64,000 bases of DNA from an uncultured Chitinophaga sp. Lineage in GTDB: Bacteria > Bacteroidota > Bacteroidia > Chitinophagales > Chitinophagaceae. The notes below the pieces were generated by a model. The model saw nothing but the letters and a program-made list of their open reading frames with translations, did not search any database and had not been told where the DNA came from. The stretch covers positions 186,001-250,000 of the forward strand of contig NZ_CALEJS010000016.1 in NCBI RefSeq assembly GCF_937898475.1, read 5' to 3'. Below are positions 1 to 8,986 of the stretch, in pieces (position 1 is the first letter of the stretch; every line of letters starts with the position of its first letter). A program made the position numbers and the translations under genes.

Positions 1-1035
1 AGACATCAGGTAATCGGAATTACCGTTGCCGCCTGATACGCTCAGCGCACTGGTTGATGTGATACCTGTTCTGAAAAAATCCTTGAGCTGGTTGTACTTC
101 CTGGCGCGTTGCCCGTTCACCATTAAAGTATCCATCAGCGGCCCCCAGGAGCTGCTGGTTTTCTGGTCCGGGTCTTCACCGTTATAAAACACGCCTCTTT
201 CACCCTGGCCGTATTTGTCCTGTACTTCGGGGAACCAGGGCTTTTCAAAAGAAAGATCCTGTGAGAAGTTCACCCTGGGTTTTCTGTCTGCACTGGCCAA
301 ACCGCTTTTGGTGGTGATCATCAGTACGCCCCTGGCGCCGGAAGAGCCGTACAATGCAGTAGCGGCAGCGCCTTTAAGTACGCTGATGTTCTCTATGATA
401 GCCGGGTCGATATCCGCCAGCCTGTTGGTACCCGGCCCCATGGTAAGGTTACCTGTTTCGTCATTATTGATCTGCACACCGTCTATTACGATCAGCGGCT
501 GGTTCTCTCCAAAGAAAGAAGTGGCGCCCCTGATCACGATCCTGGACGCGCTGCCCGGCGTACCGGAAGCGCTGGTGATCTGTACACCGGGCACTTTGCC
601 GGATAACGCATTTACGATATTGGGCTCTTTGGCAGCCGCCAGCGTAGCGCCTTTTACTTCCTGGGCGCTGTAGGTTAATACGCGTTTATCGCGCTTTACA
701 CCCAGGGCGGTTACCACTACTTCATTCAGCTCTTTCTTGTTTTCGGAAAGAGTGATGGTAACAGACGACTGGTTGCTGACTGTTACTTCTGCCGGGTCAA
801 AACCAATAGCCGTAGCCACCAGCACGGCTGTTCCGTCATAAGCAATTTCGAATGATCCATCGGCGCCGGCGGTGGTGCCTTTACCACTGTTCTTAATCTT
901 GATGGTAGCCCCGATAACCGGGTTACCACTCTTGTCTGTTACTTTCCCCTTTAATGTAACAGACTGGGCATAGGCGTCAATACCCACACAGCATAATATT
1001 GCTACGAACCATAGCAAATACGGCTTAAGACTCAT
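1..1035 (-). CDS. SusC/RagA-type TonB-dependent receptor, N-terminal third (cut by window edge)
   Basis: The frame is open from an ATG at 1033-1035 to the left edge, 345 codons, so the C-terminal beta-barrel lies outside the window. Seen: a signal peptide ending near the AYAQS motif (residue about 24), then a carboxypeptidase-regulatory-like domain (KGKVTDKSGNPVIGATI) and the SusC signature around NEVVVTALGVKR, then a plug domain with PLIVIDGVQINND and ALYGSSGARGVLMITTKSG. Family knowledge: SusC proteins are outer-membrane pores that import glycans or peptides with a SusD lipoprotein as lid. Any SusD partner would lie to the left and is not visible, so the substrate cannot be told. It is transcribed away from the SDR gene at 1408. 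Confidence 0.93.
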   Translation of the reverse strand, partial: MSLKPYLLWFVAILCCVGIDAYAQSVTLKGKVTDKSGNPVIGATIKIKNSGKGTTAGADGSFEIAYDGTAVLVATAIGFDPAEVTVSNQSSVTITLSENKKELNEVVVTALGVKRDKRVLTYSAQEVKGATLAAAKEPNIVNALSGKVPGVQITSASGTPGSASRIVIRGATSFFGENQPLIVIDGVQINNDETGNLTMGPGTNRLADIDPAIIENISVLKGAAATALYGSSGARGVLMITTKSGLASADRKPRVNFSQDLSFEKPWFPEVQDKYGQGERGVFYNGEDPDQKTSSSWGPLMDTLMVNGQRARKYNQLKDFFRTGITSTSALSVSGGNGNSDYLMS

Positions 1036-1407
1036 GACGATTCAGATTTTAGTTTGGTTATTTGTTTTTCATTGTTCGGGATACAAAGCCCCTGCCGTAG
1101 TTCGGACTTACAGCAATAAAGCACACTCAATGGATTCGTATTCCATTCAAAAAAGAATGATGATAAATTTCCCCTTCCCCGGTTAAAAAGACTTATAAGG
1201 AACGGGATAAAATTATTCATTGCTATAACAATATACTTCAATGATCTTGGCTGATACTACCCATATCTTAACCTGTTCGATAACTATTGCTTAAAATAAG
1301 GTAAAATATTGGTAAAGTATACGCATGCTGGCGTATTGCTATTAATATAACACAGACCTTTGCATAACAGGTAAACAGCTACCATATAACATAAAAACAG
1401 TTTTCAA
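1036..1407. promoter_or_regulatory. Divergent promoter region between susC and the SDR gene
   Basis: This 372-base gap is AT-rich and separates two divergent genes, so it must hold both promoters. For the plus-strand SDR gene I see GACCTTTG at 1355-1362, one mismatch from the Bacteroidota -7 box TAnnTTTG, with a TTG at 1336-1338 upstream. No convincing box was found for the minus-strand susC. No structured RNA or repeat was recognised. The promoter call is inference. Confidence 0.35.
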
Positions 1408-2202
1408 ATGGATTTACAGTTAAAAGGGAAAACCGCTTTTGTAAGCGGCTCCACCCAGGGAATAGGATTTGCCATCGCCCTGCAGCTGCTGCAGGAAGGC
1501 GCAGGTGTGATCATCAACGGCAGAACGGCAGAAAAGGTGAAGCAGGTAACAGAAAAGCTCTCCCGGCTGGTTCCCGGCAGCAGCATATCAGGCATTGCCG
1601 CAGATTTCTCAAAAGCAGACGAAGTACAACGCCTGGTACAACAACTTCCGGCGGTAGATATACTGGTGAATAACGCCGGGATCTTTGAGCCCAGACACTT
1701 CCTGGAGATCACCGATGAAGAGTGGATCCGTTTCTTTGAAGTGAACGTACTGAGTGGTGTGCGGCTCTCGCGCCATGTACTGCCGGCCATGCTGGAAAAG
1801 AACTGGGGCAGGATCATCTTTATCTCCAGCGAGTCTGCGATCAACATTCCCGAAGAAATGATCCACTACGGCACTACCAAGACCGCCCAGCTGTCTGTAA
1901 GCCGCGGCCTTGCAGAACTGACTAGGAACACCGGGGTAACCGTTAATACCATCCTGCCCGGTCCTACCCGTTCTGAAGGCGTCGATGAATTCATTAAGCA
2001 GGTGGCTGCCTCCAGGAAGATCACGCCCGAACAGGCGGAAGTAGAGTTCTTCAAAACCATGCGCCCTTCTTCCATTATACAGCGCTTTGCAGATGTAGCC
2101 GAAATAGCCAACCTCGTTACCTATATTGCCAGCCCGCTGTCTTCCGCTACCAACGGGGCATCCCTGCGTGCAGACGGCGGCATTTTAAAGACGATCTTTT
2201 AA
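1408..2202 (+). CDS. Short-chain dehydrogenase/reductase (SDR) family oxidoreductase
   Basis: 264 residues, normal length for a classical SDR. A Rossmann NAD(P)-binding motif SGSTQGIG is at residues 13-20, the NNAG motif at 88-91, and the catalytic Ser-Tyr-Lys set is present (Ser140/141, Tyr154 and Lys158 in YGTTK). There is no signal peptide, so it should be cytosolic. The substrate cannot be inferred; the neighbours are a SusC gene on the other strand and a small membrane protein, neither of which is informative. The start is supported by the SDR beginning at DLQLKGKTAFVSGS. A strong hairpin terminator follows at 2339. It is probably monocistronic. Confidence 0.93.
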   Translation: MDLQLKGKTAFVSGSTQGIGFAIALQLLQEGAGVIINGRTAEKVKQVTEKLSRLVPGSSISGIAADFSKADEVQRLVQQLPAVDILVNNAGIFEPRHFLEITDEEWIRFFEVNVLSGVRLSRHVLPAMLEKNWGRIIFISSESAINIPEEMIHYGTTKTAQLSVSRGLAELTRNTGVTVNTILPGPTRSEGVDEFIKQVAASRKITPEQAEVEFFKTMRPSSIIQRFADVAEIANLVTYIASPLSSATNGASLRADGGILKTIF

Positions 2203-2338
2203 GTGGTGGGAGCTGTCCATCTTAACCGTGGATTAACTACACACACAGGCAGAAAAACCTAATATTGCACCAGCATTAAGCGATTTCACACCTGAAGAGG
2301 TGTTTGTTTTTGGGTTTTCATAACGTGATTATTAAGAC

Positions 2339-2364
2339 AGCGACCGCCTGTTCAGGCGGTCGCT
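2339..2364 (+). terminator. Hairpin terminator after the SDR gene
   Basis: A perfect 12-bp inverted repeat (2339-2350 and 2353-2364, AGCGACCGCCTG and its complement) lies 136 bases after the SDR stop. The T-run after it is poor, so it may be a partial or bidirectional terminator. Confidence 0.6.
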
Positions 2365-2538
2365 TTGCTGATGTCAATTTTCCAATGAGTTGTAACAGGG
2401 TTAGGTTAAAGTATAAATACATTAGGAATATGCATCTTTATCATTATCAGCGGAAATCCCAAATATTTCCCTTTTTTATAACACAAAAGTACTACCTTCA
2501 CCGCTCATGCGATACTTTTACGTTCTAACCTCGTTTTC

Positions 2539-2751
2539 ATGAAAAGAACCGCCCTGATTACCCTTGTGATGGGAGCGCTCGTTGCCTTACTTTCCTATGC
2601 CGCAGGTGAAGCTGGTCTTCTTAGTGTTAAAGCATATTTCCAGATTGGCATTACCGGTGTAGGATTGATGATCCTGTCTGCGGGTTATTTCCTGACCTCC
2701 TTTATGGTTGAATGGGCCAGGGAAACGGACCTCTTCAGAAGGATTCTATAA
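2539..2751 (+). CDS. Small two-helix membrane protein of unknown function
   Basis: 70 residues with two hydrophobic segments (about residues 5-22 and 34-55) joined by a short loop containing AAGEAGLL, and a charged tail EWARETDLFRRIL. I do not recognise a family. The reading frame ends by overlapping the last 6 bases of the convergent response regulator gene (2746-2751). The other frame upstream (2304-2528) looks spurious. Its composition and single clean ATG after a terminator make it a plausible real gene, but there is no homology evidence. Confidence 0.55.
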   Translation: MKRTALITLVMGALVALLSYAAGEAGLLSVKAYFQIGITGVGLMILSAGYFLTSFMVEWARETDLFRRIL

Positions 2752-3204
2752 CGGCAGCTGCACGGTATTGAACCAGTAAGAATAGATCATACCGGCAAAT
2801 TGAATAAGATCAGTGAAATTAGTGGGCTTGATCATGTAACTGTTTACTCCCAGCTCGTAGCATTTAGCAATATCTTTATTGGAAGTAGATGTAGTAAGGA
2901 TAACAATAGGCAGTGATTTCAACGCCTGGTCTTCCTTAATGGCCCTGAGTGCTTCTCTCCCGTCTTTTTTGGGCATGTTAAGATCCAGTAAGATAAGGCT
3001 GGGAGCAGGGTAGTGTGCCTCCTCCTGGTATTTTCCCTGGCGGTGCAGGTAATGTAATAGTTCCTCTCCGTTCTCTACGAAAGATATTTGCACATCTGCG
3101 GCGTTCTCCTCAAAGGCCACCTTTATCAACTCCCGGTCATCCGCATCATCATCCGCTATCAGGATGCACTTCCTGCTCTGTTGGCCGTTCCCATTAATGA
3201 TCAT
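2746..3204 (-). CDS. Single-domain response regulator (receiver-only, CheY/Rcp1-like)
   Basis: 152 residues consisting of one receiver domain. The acidic pocket is at Asp18-Asp20, the phospho-accepting aspartate is Asp74 in LLDLNMPKKDG, the conserved Thr/Ser is in LTTST (104-107) and the conserved Lys126 is in MIKP. There is no output domain, so it must signal by protein contact. The long insertion after helix 2 (YLHRQGKYQEEAHYPAP) is typical of the Rcp1-like regulators that pair with phytochrome-type or hybrid kinases in Bacteroidota. No kinase gene is adjacent, so the partner is encoded elsewhere. It is convergent with, and overlaps by 6 bases, the small membrane protein gene. Confidence 0.93.
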   Translation of the reverse strand: MIINGNGQQSRKCILIADDDADDRELIKVAFEENAADVQISFVENGEELLHYLHRQGKYQEEAHYPAPSLILLDLNMPKKDGREALRAIKEDQALKSLPIVILTTSTSNKDIAKCYELGVNSYMIKPTNFTDLIQFAGMIYSYWFNTVQLPL

Positions 3205-3313
3205 TTTTCAGTACAAGGTTTAAGGCTAAATTTACAACAATTGTTGGTTGCTCAGTACGGTTTCCGGTCAGGAAGCCCAAAATAGCCGATAAAGGTGCTG
3301 CAGGGGGTACCGC

Positions 3314-4243
3314 CTACTGTTTCCGTAATTTGGCCAGTTCACGGAACAATTCTTTCTCCCTCTCTGTAAGATGCTGAGGGATATGCACTGTTGCTGTCAG
3401 GTACAGGTCTCCCGGCTGGCTGGCGTTATTGTAATCCGGCATTCCCATACCTTTCAAACGGAATACCCTTCCGCTGTCTGTTTCTGCAGGAATATTCATA
3501 TTCAGCGGTCCGCCCAGCCCCTGCACTGTTATTTTGCCGCCCATTACGGCGGTGTAAAGGTCCACATCCACATCGCCGTAAATATCCCGGCCTTTCAGTT
3601 CAAAACCGGGGTGAGAAGCCAGTTTAACGGTGATCAGCAGGTCGCCGTTCTCACCGCCCCTGCCGGGCGCACCTTTGCCTTTAAGACGTATCACCTGACC
3701 CTCGTACAGGCCGGGGTTCAGTTTAACATTCAACCGTGAGCCGTTCACCACTATCTGCCGGGTACCGCCCTTATAGGCGTCTTCCAGCGGCACTTCCATG
3801 GTGGCGGTAAGATCTTGACCGCGGCTGCTGCGGCTTCTGCCCTGGCGTCGTCCTCCCCCTCCTCCGAACTGCCCGAAAAGCTGTTCAAAGAAATCGGAAA
3901 AATGTCCGCCTTCACTGCCAAAAATATCTTCCGGGTTACCCTGGTATGAATAGGTTTGTCCGCCGGCGCCCCATTGCCCCCAGTCAAAATCCTGGGCCTG
4001 GCCGCCGTAACGTTCATAATTTCGCCAGTTTTCACCCAGCTGATCGTACTTCTTCCGCTTCTCCGGGTCGCCCAGCACTTCATAAGCCTCACTGATCTCC
4101 TTGAACTTTTCCTCTGCCGCTTTGTCACCCTGGTTCTTATCCGGGTGATACTTCACCGCCAGCTTCCGGTAAGCTTTCTTTATGTCTGCCTCTGATGCAT
4201 TCTTCTCTACTCCCAGTACTTTATAATAGTCTTTGAAGTCCAT
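3314..4243 (-). CDS. Type B J-domain co-chaperone (DnaJ/CbpA-like)
   Basis: 309 residues. The N-terminal J domain carries the HPD motif at residues 33-35, which stimulates DnaK ATPase. A Gly/Phe-rich linker follows (about 80-145), then the two-part C-terminal substrate-binding domain (TATMEVPLEDAYKGGTRQIV onward). The CxxCxGxG zinc fingers of canonical DnaJ are absent, so this is a type B J-protein like CbpA rather than the housekeeping DnaJ. The gene stands alone between the response regulator and an intergenic mosaic hairpin. It is cytosolic and probably works with DnaK in protein folding or DNA binding; the DNA-binding part is inference from CbpA. Confidence 0.92.
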   Translation of the reverse strand: MDFKDYYKVLGVEKNASEADIKKAYRKLAVKYHPDKNQGDKAAEEKFKEISEAYEVLGDPEKRKKYDQLGENWRNYERYGGQAQDFDWGQWGAGGQTYSYQGNPEDIFGSEGGHFSDFFEQLFGQFGGGGGRRQGRSRSSRGQDLTATMEVPLEDAYKGGTRQIVVNGSRLNVKLNPGLYEGQVIRLKGKGAPGRGGENGDLLITVKLASHPGFELKGRDIYGDVDVDLYTAVMGGKITVQGLGGPLNMNIPAETDSGRVFRLKGMGMPDYNNASQPGDLYLTATVHIPQHLTEREKELFRELAKLRKQ

Positions 4244-4308
4244 ACGCTGGCTGTATCAATAAACATACCACCCCCTGCAATGCTGTCACTTTTACCGGAG
4301 AAGAGCCG

Positions 4309-4442
4309 ATGGTCCATAGTCCATGGTCCGTAAACAGTTTATGCCCCGCATAAACAATTAGAGGCAATTAAGTAATTGCCTCTTATGCCTTGTGCTACTT
4401 ATAATTCATAAAGGCCATGGTCTATGTACTATGGACCATGGC
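4309..4442. repeat. Nested intergenic hairpin element, GGTCCAT class
   Basis: Fills the gap between hmuY and the J-protein gene. Outer arms ATGGTCCATAGT (4310-4321) and its complement (4428-4439) match over 12 bases. Inside are two perfect hairpins: GTTTATGC/GCATAAAC at 4337-4355 and GAGGCAATTA/TAATTGCCTC at 4361-4382. The flanks are multiple copies of CCATGG/GGTCCAT-like words. A second example of the class lies at 22771-22917. It may terminate the J-protein transcript. Confidence 0.7.
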
Positions 4443-4448
4443 CCCCTC

Positions 4449-5522
4449 CTACTTCAACAGTTTGTAAGCGATCTCAGGATAACCGCGTTCGCCGCCGTCC
4501 TGGCCTATTCCCGCGCTGATGAATTTCAGTTTGTAATAATTACCGGCGGGATCCTTCACTACATAGAAACGATCAGCTTTGATTCCCAGGGTTGCGCCGG
4601 AGGTAGTTCTCCATTTGCTGCCGATAGCGTCCCGCTGCGAGCTGTATACCAGCTTTGCGTTGTTTACGTCAGACAATGCAAAGCTGTCATAATCGAAACC
4701 GTCTGCAGTAGTGGCCTCTGCTGCCTGCACACCCGCTTCGCGGTTGGTATATACAAAGTCGGAGTACAGGTAGGGGATCATGGCGGCCCCGCCACCGGCA
4801 AAGTACAAGCCATATGACCACTGTATGTCCCATTCTGTTTTCTTCGGTGCTACGTTCACGGTCCTGGCAGATTCCAGCGAATAGAACGTAAAGCTATAAT
4901 CAGCGTTTTTGCTGATATCTGCTGTCTGTATGGTAGTAGCGCCCAGTTTAGCGAACTGTAATCTGTATACATCACCGTTCCTGCTTACCCTGATCTTATA
5001 CCAGGTGTTGGGATCTGAAGCGCTGGCTGTTTCAGGTTTCAACAGGTACACCTTATTGTCTGCATCGGTGCCAGATACAGCGGCGATCGCGGTCTTGCCA
5101 AGATCACCATATACATCATCCACCATATCCATGGTACCCTGGCCCTGGCCCAGCCCCAGGCTGATACCCGTGCTGTCGGCAAGACCAACCTGGCTGATGT
5201 CTGTTTTATTCAATGCCACCACAGCGGTGGAAGCGGTGTAGTTCAGGATCACACGGTAATCTGCACCGGAGTAAAATCCCAGTGTCCAGCTGGTGCGGGG
5301 CACCGCTGTCTGCTTGTCTGCGCTGAAGTCAACGAATACGGAATTGGGCGCACCGGTACCTCCACCGCCGTCCAGTTTCAGCTGCGATCCTTCTGAGGGA
5401 GGGATCACCGGTACGGCGTTGTCATCATCGCTACAGGCGCAGAACGCCGCTACCAGGGATAGAGATAAAAAAAGCCTGCGCATCTGCACCATGGCATTCT
5501 TGGATGGTCTTTTTGTATACAT
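4449..5522 (-). CDS. hmuY: HmuY-family haem-binding lipoprotein
   Basis: 357 residues. A lipoprotein signal peptide ends near Cys30 (FLSLSLVAAFCAC followed by SDDD), so it is predicted to be lipid-anchored, probably on the outer membrane surface. The body, with motifs such as SVFVDFSADKQT, SWTLGFYSG and KTEWDIQWSYG, fits the HmuY fold that captures haem and hands it to a TonB receptor. It follows the receptor hmuR by 24 bases, the usual hmuR/hmuY pairing in Bacteroidota in reverse order. Alternative starts at 5492 or 5483 would give a shorter signal peptide and cannot be excluded. Its assignment rests on motif feel plus strong context. Confidence 0.85.
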   Translation of the reverse strand: MYTKRPSKNAMVQMRRLFLSLSLVAAFCACSDDDNAVPVIPPSEGSQLKLDGGGGTGAPNSVFVDFSADKQTAVPRTSWTLGFYSGADYRVILNYTASTAVVALNKTDISQVGLADSTGISLGLGQGQGTMDMVDDVYGDLGKTAIAAVSGTDADNKVYLLKPETASASDPNTWYKIRVSRNGDVYRLQFAKLGATTIQTADISKNADYSFTFYSLESARTVNVAPKKTEWDIQWSYGLYFAGGGAAMIPYLYSDFVYTNREAGVQAAEATTADGFDYDSFALSDVNNAKLVYSSQRDAIGSKWRTTSGATLGIKADRFYVVKDPAGNYYKLKFISAGIGQDGGERGYPEIAYKLLK

Positions 5523-5546
5523 GTGCTTATAGATATTTATTTGATC

Positions 5547-7592
5547 TTAACTTTTAATCCAGCGGAAATTCAATCCTAAAAAGTAGGAACGGCCATACCA
5601 CATCAGTACTGGTCCGCCGGTGCTGTGGGCCTGTCCTACATCTGCAGAAGTATTACGCAGCCGGTCCACATCAAATAGGTTTTTCACGCCGCCATTTACG
5701 CTGATATAGCGGTTGATCTGCTTGCTGGCGGTGAGGTCTGCATAATGATATCCAGCTGTTTTTGCCAGCCGCACTGTTGCGGCGTTATCGATATTCACCA
5801 GCTCATAGACAGGCCGCTGTCCGCTGTAGTTATAGAACAGGTTCAGCGTAGCGCCCATACGGCGGAAATGATACATGATATTGGCATTCACTTCCGGCGT
5901 CCAGGTAAAGGTGGGCGTAGCAAAGGTTTTGTTGTAGGCCGTATCATCAGAGAAGCGGTTATACCTGCCGATATAAGCAATACCCATACCTGCTTCCAGC
6001 GCCTTCCAGCTCAGCTTATGTTCCAGCATACCACCGCTGGTCCGGAACTTGCTCACGTTGATATAAGTACTGATAGCAGGATCAGCGGCGTCATAACCAA
6101 TATCTATGAGGTTGCTGAAATCGTTATAGAAGCCAGACAATGTCATGGCATATTGCCATGATTCCAAACCGGGTACCTGCCAGCTGAGCGAGGCATTGGT
6201 GCTATGAGAATACTCAGCCTTCAGGTTGGGATTACCTTTAATGGCATGGCTGGCATCGAAGAAATAAAAATACAGCTCGCGCAATGCAGGCGCACGGAAA
6301 CCACGCGCGTATGATAAGCGCAGATCAAAATCTTTACTGAGGCTGAACTTTGTATTAACGGATGGTATAAGGGGCGGCGCATCATACACGGAGTTCCTGC
6401 TGAAACGCGCCCCGGGACGAATATTCACCCACGCTGCAGGCCTGATCTCTGCAGAGGCGAAGAAGGCATAGTCAGTGATAGCCGGCGATCCTGCTATGCG
6501 TTGCCCGCTGCTCGCATCCCGTTGTACGGTAACGCCCGGCTGCAGGGTCAGCGCATCAGATAATTTGTACTGCGCGGTACCCCTGAAGAAAAGCATTCTG
6601 AATACGGATACATCCTGCGCAGCTGCATCAGCAGATAAAGAAGAGGTATTGGTACGAAAATCCATGATTGTGGTTTCCGTTTTCCTTTTATAGTCCTGGT
6701 AAGATAAGGCCCCGTTGAAACTCAGGCGATCACTGGCCCTCCATACCGCCTGCGCCTGGTGCGTATAACGGCTGGTATAAAAGTGCTGGTCGGTAGCTCT
6801 GTAATTACCGGTGTTGATATCGCCCAGGCTCCTGATGTCTTCATCCAGGTAATCCAGCCGATACCACAGCTCCCATTTCCGGGCGCTGAAACCCAGGCTG
6901 CCGGTGGCAAAGAGCTGATCCTTGGGATGCCATTCTTTTTTGCGGCCGGAATAATTTCCCTGCCAGCCGCCAAAATCATTGCGGGTTATACTGCTATTGG
7001 CAAACCACCCATGACCGCTCCACTGCAGCCCCAGGCTTTCATTGTGTACGCCTTTACCATCAAAGGCCCTGTACTCGTTGGCCACGGTTTCTTCCTGTAC
7101 CCTTGCCGTTACAACCAAATTATTGCCACCGCCTTTCCGGGTGATCAGGTTAATCACACCTGCCAATGCATCGGTACCATATACAACCGACATGGGCCCT
7201 TCCACGATCTCAATGCGCTCTATGGTATTCACGTCTACCTGGCTCAGGCTCTGTCGCGCGCTGCCACGGTCCACCAACGGCACGCCATCCAGCAGTATCT
7301 TCACACTCTGGCCAGACATGCCCATGAGCTCTACGTCCGTTTCACCCAGGGTAGCATCGTTGGATAAACGCAGTCCCAGTTCATTGTTCAATACACTTAG
7401 TACATCTGTTGCGCCCCGCAGGCGGATCCGTTCACTGCTGATGGTACGTACACGGTAAACAGACTGTTTAACAGACTGCGCCTGGTATTGCCCTGTGATC
7501 ACCACATCTTTTAATTGTACAGTTGTATCCTGCCCCATGCTGCGCATTGAGCAAAACAGGCAGCATAATAACAGCGGCGTAAAATTTTTCAT
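5547..7592 (-). CDS. hmuR: TonB-dependent haem receptor (HmuR-like)
   Basis: 681 residues, typical size for a substrate-specific TonB receptor without the SusC N-terminal extension. A signal peptide (LLLCCLFCSMRSMGQ) is followed by a TonB-box region LKDVVITGQ, a plug domain (VKILLDGVPLVDRGS, IERIEIVEGPMSVVYGTDALAG) and a beta-barrel ending in an aromatic-rich strand (YFLGLNFRW). It lies directly upstream of hmuY and next to the hmuTUVS operon, so haem is the likely ligand. The 350-base region ahead of it holds a structured leader, so it probably has its own promoter separate from hmuTUVS. Confidence 0.9.
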   Translation of the reverse strand: MKNFTPLLLCCLFCSMRSMGQDTTVQLKDVVITGQYQAQSVKQSVYRVRTISSERIRLRGATDVLSVLNNELGLRLSNDATLGETDVELMGMSGQSVKILLDGVPLVDRGSARQSLSQVDVNTIERIEIVEGPMSVVYGTDALAGVINLITRKGGGNNLVVTARVQEETVANEYRAFDGKGVHNESLGLQWSGHGWFANSSITRNDFGGWQGNYSGRKKEWHPKDQLFATGSLGFSARKWELWYRLDYLDEDIRSLGDINTGNYRATDQHFYTSRYTHQAQAVWRASDRLSFNGALSYQDYKRKTETTIMDFRTNTSSLSADAAAQDVSVFRMLFFRGTAQYKLSDALTLQPGVTVQRDASSGQRIAGSPAITDYAFFASAEIRPAAWVNIRPGARFSRNSVYDAPPLIPSVNTKFSLSKDFDLRLSYARGFRAPALRELYFYFFDASHAIKGNPNLKAEYSHSTNASLSWQVPGLESWQYAMTLSGFYNDFSNLIDIGYDAADPAISTYINVSKFRTSGGMLEHKLSWKALEAGMGIAYIGRYNRFSDDTAYNKTFATPTFTWTPEVNANIMYHFRRMGATLNLFYNYSGQRPVYELVNIDNAATVRLAKTAGYHYADLTASKQINRYISVNGGVKNLFDVDRLRNTSADVGQAHSTGGPVLMWYGRSYFLGLNFRWIKS

Positions 7593-7942
7593 CTGAGCAT
7601 GTTTTTTATATTATATCAAGGCGTACACCTGTTGCATCAGCAATGCTTCGCTTTTTCTGTACAGTTGACATGACAATTGGCCTGCCTGATCCCGTTGTAC
7701 ACATTGCTGATAGCAGCCGGCACAACGGGCCAGACAGTAGGGTTACATAGCATAGCAATCCTTATGTTTTGCTGAAAAATATTTTATTGTTTGATGCCGG
7801 CGGAGAGTGGCGTTACAAAAGTACGGGATGGTATATATGCAGAATGATCGGATCAGGAAAACAATTTACCCTAAAGGGAAAATCAAAAGTTGAAATTCCA
7901 AATAACAAAATCCAAATTCCAAATTCCAAACTTTGGAATTTG
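7593..7942 (-). promoter_or_regulatory. Structured leader and spacer upstream of hmuR
   Basis: No gene is supported here. On the minus strand a perfect 8-bp stem (7691-7698 with 7722-7729, CCCGTTGT and its complement) encloses a small inner hairpin (7706-7709 with 7714-7717). It lies about 100 bases before the hmuR start. No T-run follows, so it is not a simple terminator. The right end (from about 7890) is occupied by a mosaic hairpin repeat. A regulatory role is inference. Confidence 0.35.
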
Positions 7943-7965
7943 TTAATTGGAATTTGGAATTTCCT
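7895..7965. repeat. Mosaic hairpin element, AATTCC class, overlapping the hmuS 3' end
   Basis: Copies of CAAATTCC-type words are followed by their complements. AAATTCCAAA (7921-7930) and its complement (7932-7941) form a 10-bp stem with a one-base loop, and longer alternative pairings exist (7914-7927 with 7949-7962). The last codons and the stop of hmuS lie inside the element, so the repeat has contributed to the hmuS C-terminus. Confidence 0.75.
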
Positions 7966-8986
7966 TCACAAGGGCTCTCCAGGCTTCCAGCTCCGGCATA
8001 CCGGGTTTGCGTTTACCAAAGAACTGTACGATCATTTCATTGCTGGCATCAAATACTTCAACGGATGTAACGATACCGTCTTCAGAAGGTTTCTCTACTA
8101 CCCAGCACTGGCGGATATCATCCGTTTTCAGGTGCAGGTTAAAATCAGGATCCATTACGTTGATCCATCCGGGTATCTCCACGATCTTCTGTACTGGTCC
8201 GGTGTGGATCTCAATATTTCCGTGATTACCTACAAACACCATGATCTCCAGCTTGCGTGCTGCTGCCTGCTCTAATAACACTTTCACGGTATCGTGCTGT
8301 ACACGGCGGCTGAAACGGCCTTCAGCAATTTCCAATGCTTTTATCCTGGACACTTTATGCTTCATCAGCATCGGGAAGAAATCATGTGTATCTTTTAATG
8401 CAGACCAGTCCTGCAGGAAAGCAGCTGCATCCACACTGTCTGCATACACGCGCGGAGCAGGAGCAGGTGCTACTACGATACTTTCTGCCTGCTCTTCCGC
8501 ACGGAACGCTGCCACCAGCTGATCCCACGCGGCCAGGTCGGTGCCTTCCACCGCAAAGATCTTGATCACAGCATTGCCCTGCGCATCAAACACCTGTAAG
8601 GATCTTTTAAAGCCCAGTGCTTCATCATCCGGCACGGCAAATCCATGTACCCATTTTGAGAAGAACATACGCAGGTCTATATCCTTCCCTACTACTACGC
8701 CTGCATGCGGGTTGTCAGTACGCACATCTTCAAATACGCCTTTGCGCTCTATCACGCAGCTTTCATTACGGGTAAGCACCATTACACGGCCAAGAGCAGG
8801 CATCCCCTGCAGCAGTGCAGGAAAATCTCTTTTCAGGTGTATTACCTGCTCACCTGTACAGGCGGCCAGCAGCTGTCCTTCGCTTACCGCCAAACTGCGG
8901 GCGCCGTCGCGAATCCTGGTTTTTGGTTGTTGCTGGCGTAAAGCCATCCATTTTTCTTTCAATCCGGCAGTCATTGTTGTACTCAT
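7943..8986 (-). CDS. hmuS: Haem-degrading/haem-trafficking factor (HmuS/HemS family)
   Basis: 347 residues made of two similar halves, as in HemS/ChuS proteins: the first runs from TRIRDGARSLAVSEGQLLA and the second from KHKVSRIKALEIAEGRFSR. Motifs RNESCVIERKG and VGNHGNIEIHTGPV repeat between halves. The family binds cytosolic haem and either releases iron from it or passes it on. The start is placed at MSTTMTAGLKEKW because its ATG overlaps the hmuV stop as ATGA (8983-8986), a coupled arrangement; an upstream ATG at 9070 would lie inside hmuV. It is the last gene of hmuTUVS. Its C-terminal residues come from an intergenic repeat. Confidence 0.92.
   Translation of the reverse strand: MSTTMTAGLKEKWMALRQQQPKTRIRDGARSLAVSEGQLLAACTGEQVIHLKRDFPALLQGMPALGRVMVLTRNESCVIERKGVFEDVRTDNPHAGVVVGKDIDLRMFFSKWVHGFAVPDDEALGFKRSLQVFDAQGNAVIKIFAVEGTDLAAWDQLVAAFRAEEQAESIVVAPAPAPRVYADSVDAAAFLQDWSALKDTHDFFPMLMKHKVSRIKALEIAEGRFSRRVQHDTVKVLLEQAAARKLEIMVFVGNHGNIEIHTGPVQKIVEIPGWINVMDPDFNLHLKTDDIRQCWVVEKPSEDGIVTSVEVFDASNEMIVQFFGKRKPGMPELEAWRALVKEIPNSN

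Noticed and set aside
2304..2528. 74-residue plus-strand frame near the SDR terminator
   Set aside because: It includes the terminator hairpin and has no protein-like pattern; probably non-coding.
4392..4817. 141-residue plus-strand frame over the hmuY 3' end
   Set aside because: It is antisense to hmuY and starts in a repeat; treated as a shadow.
7769..8275. 168-residue plus-strand frame overlapping hmuS
   Set aside because: It is antisense to hmuS and crosses a repeat; no protein-like features.
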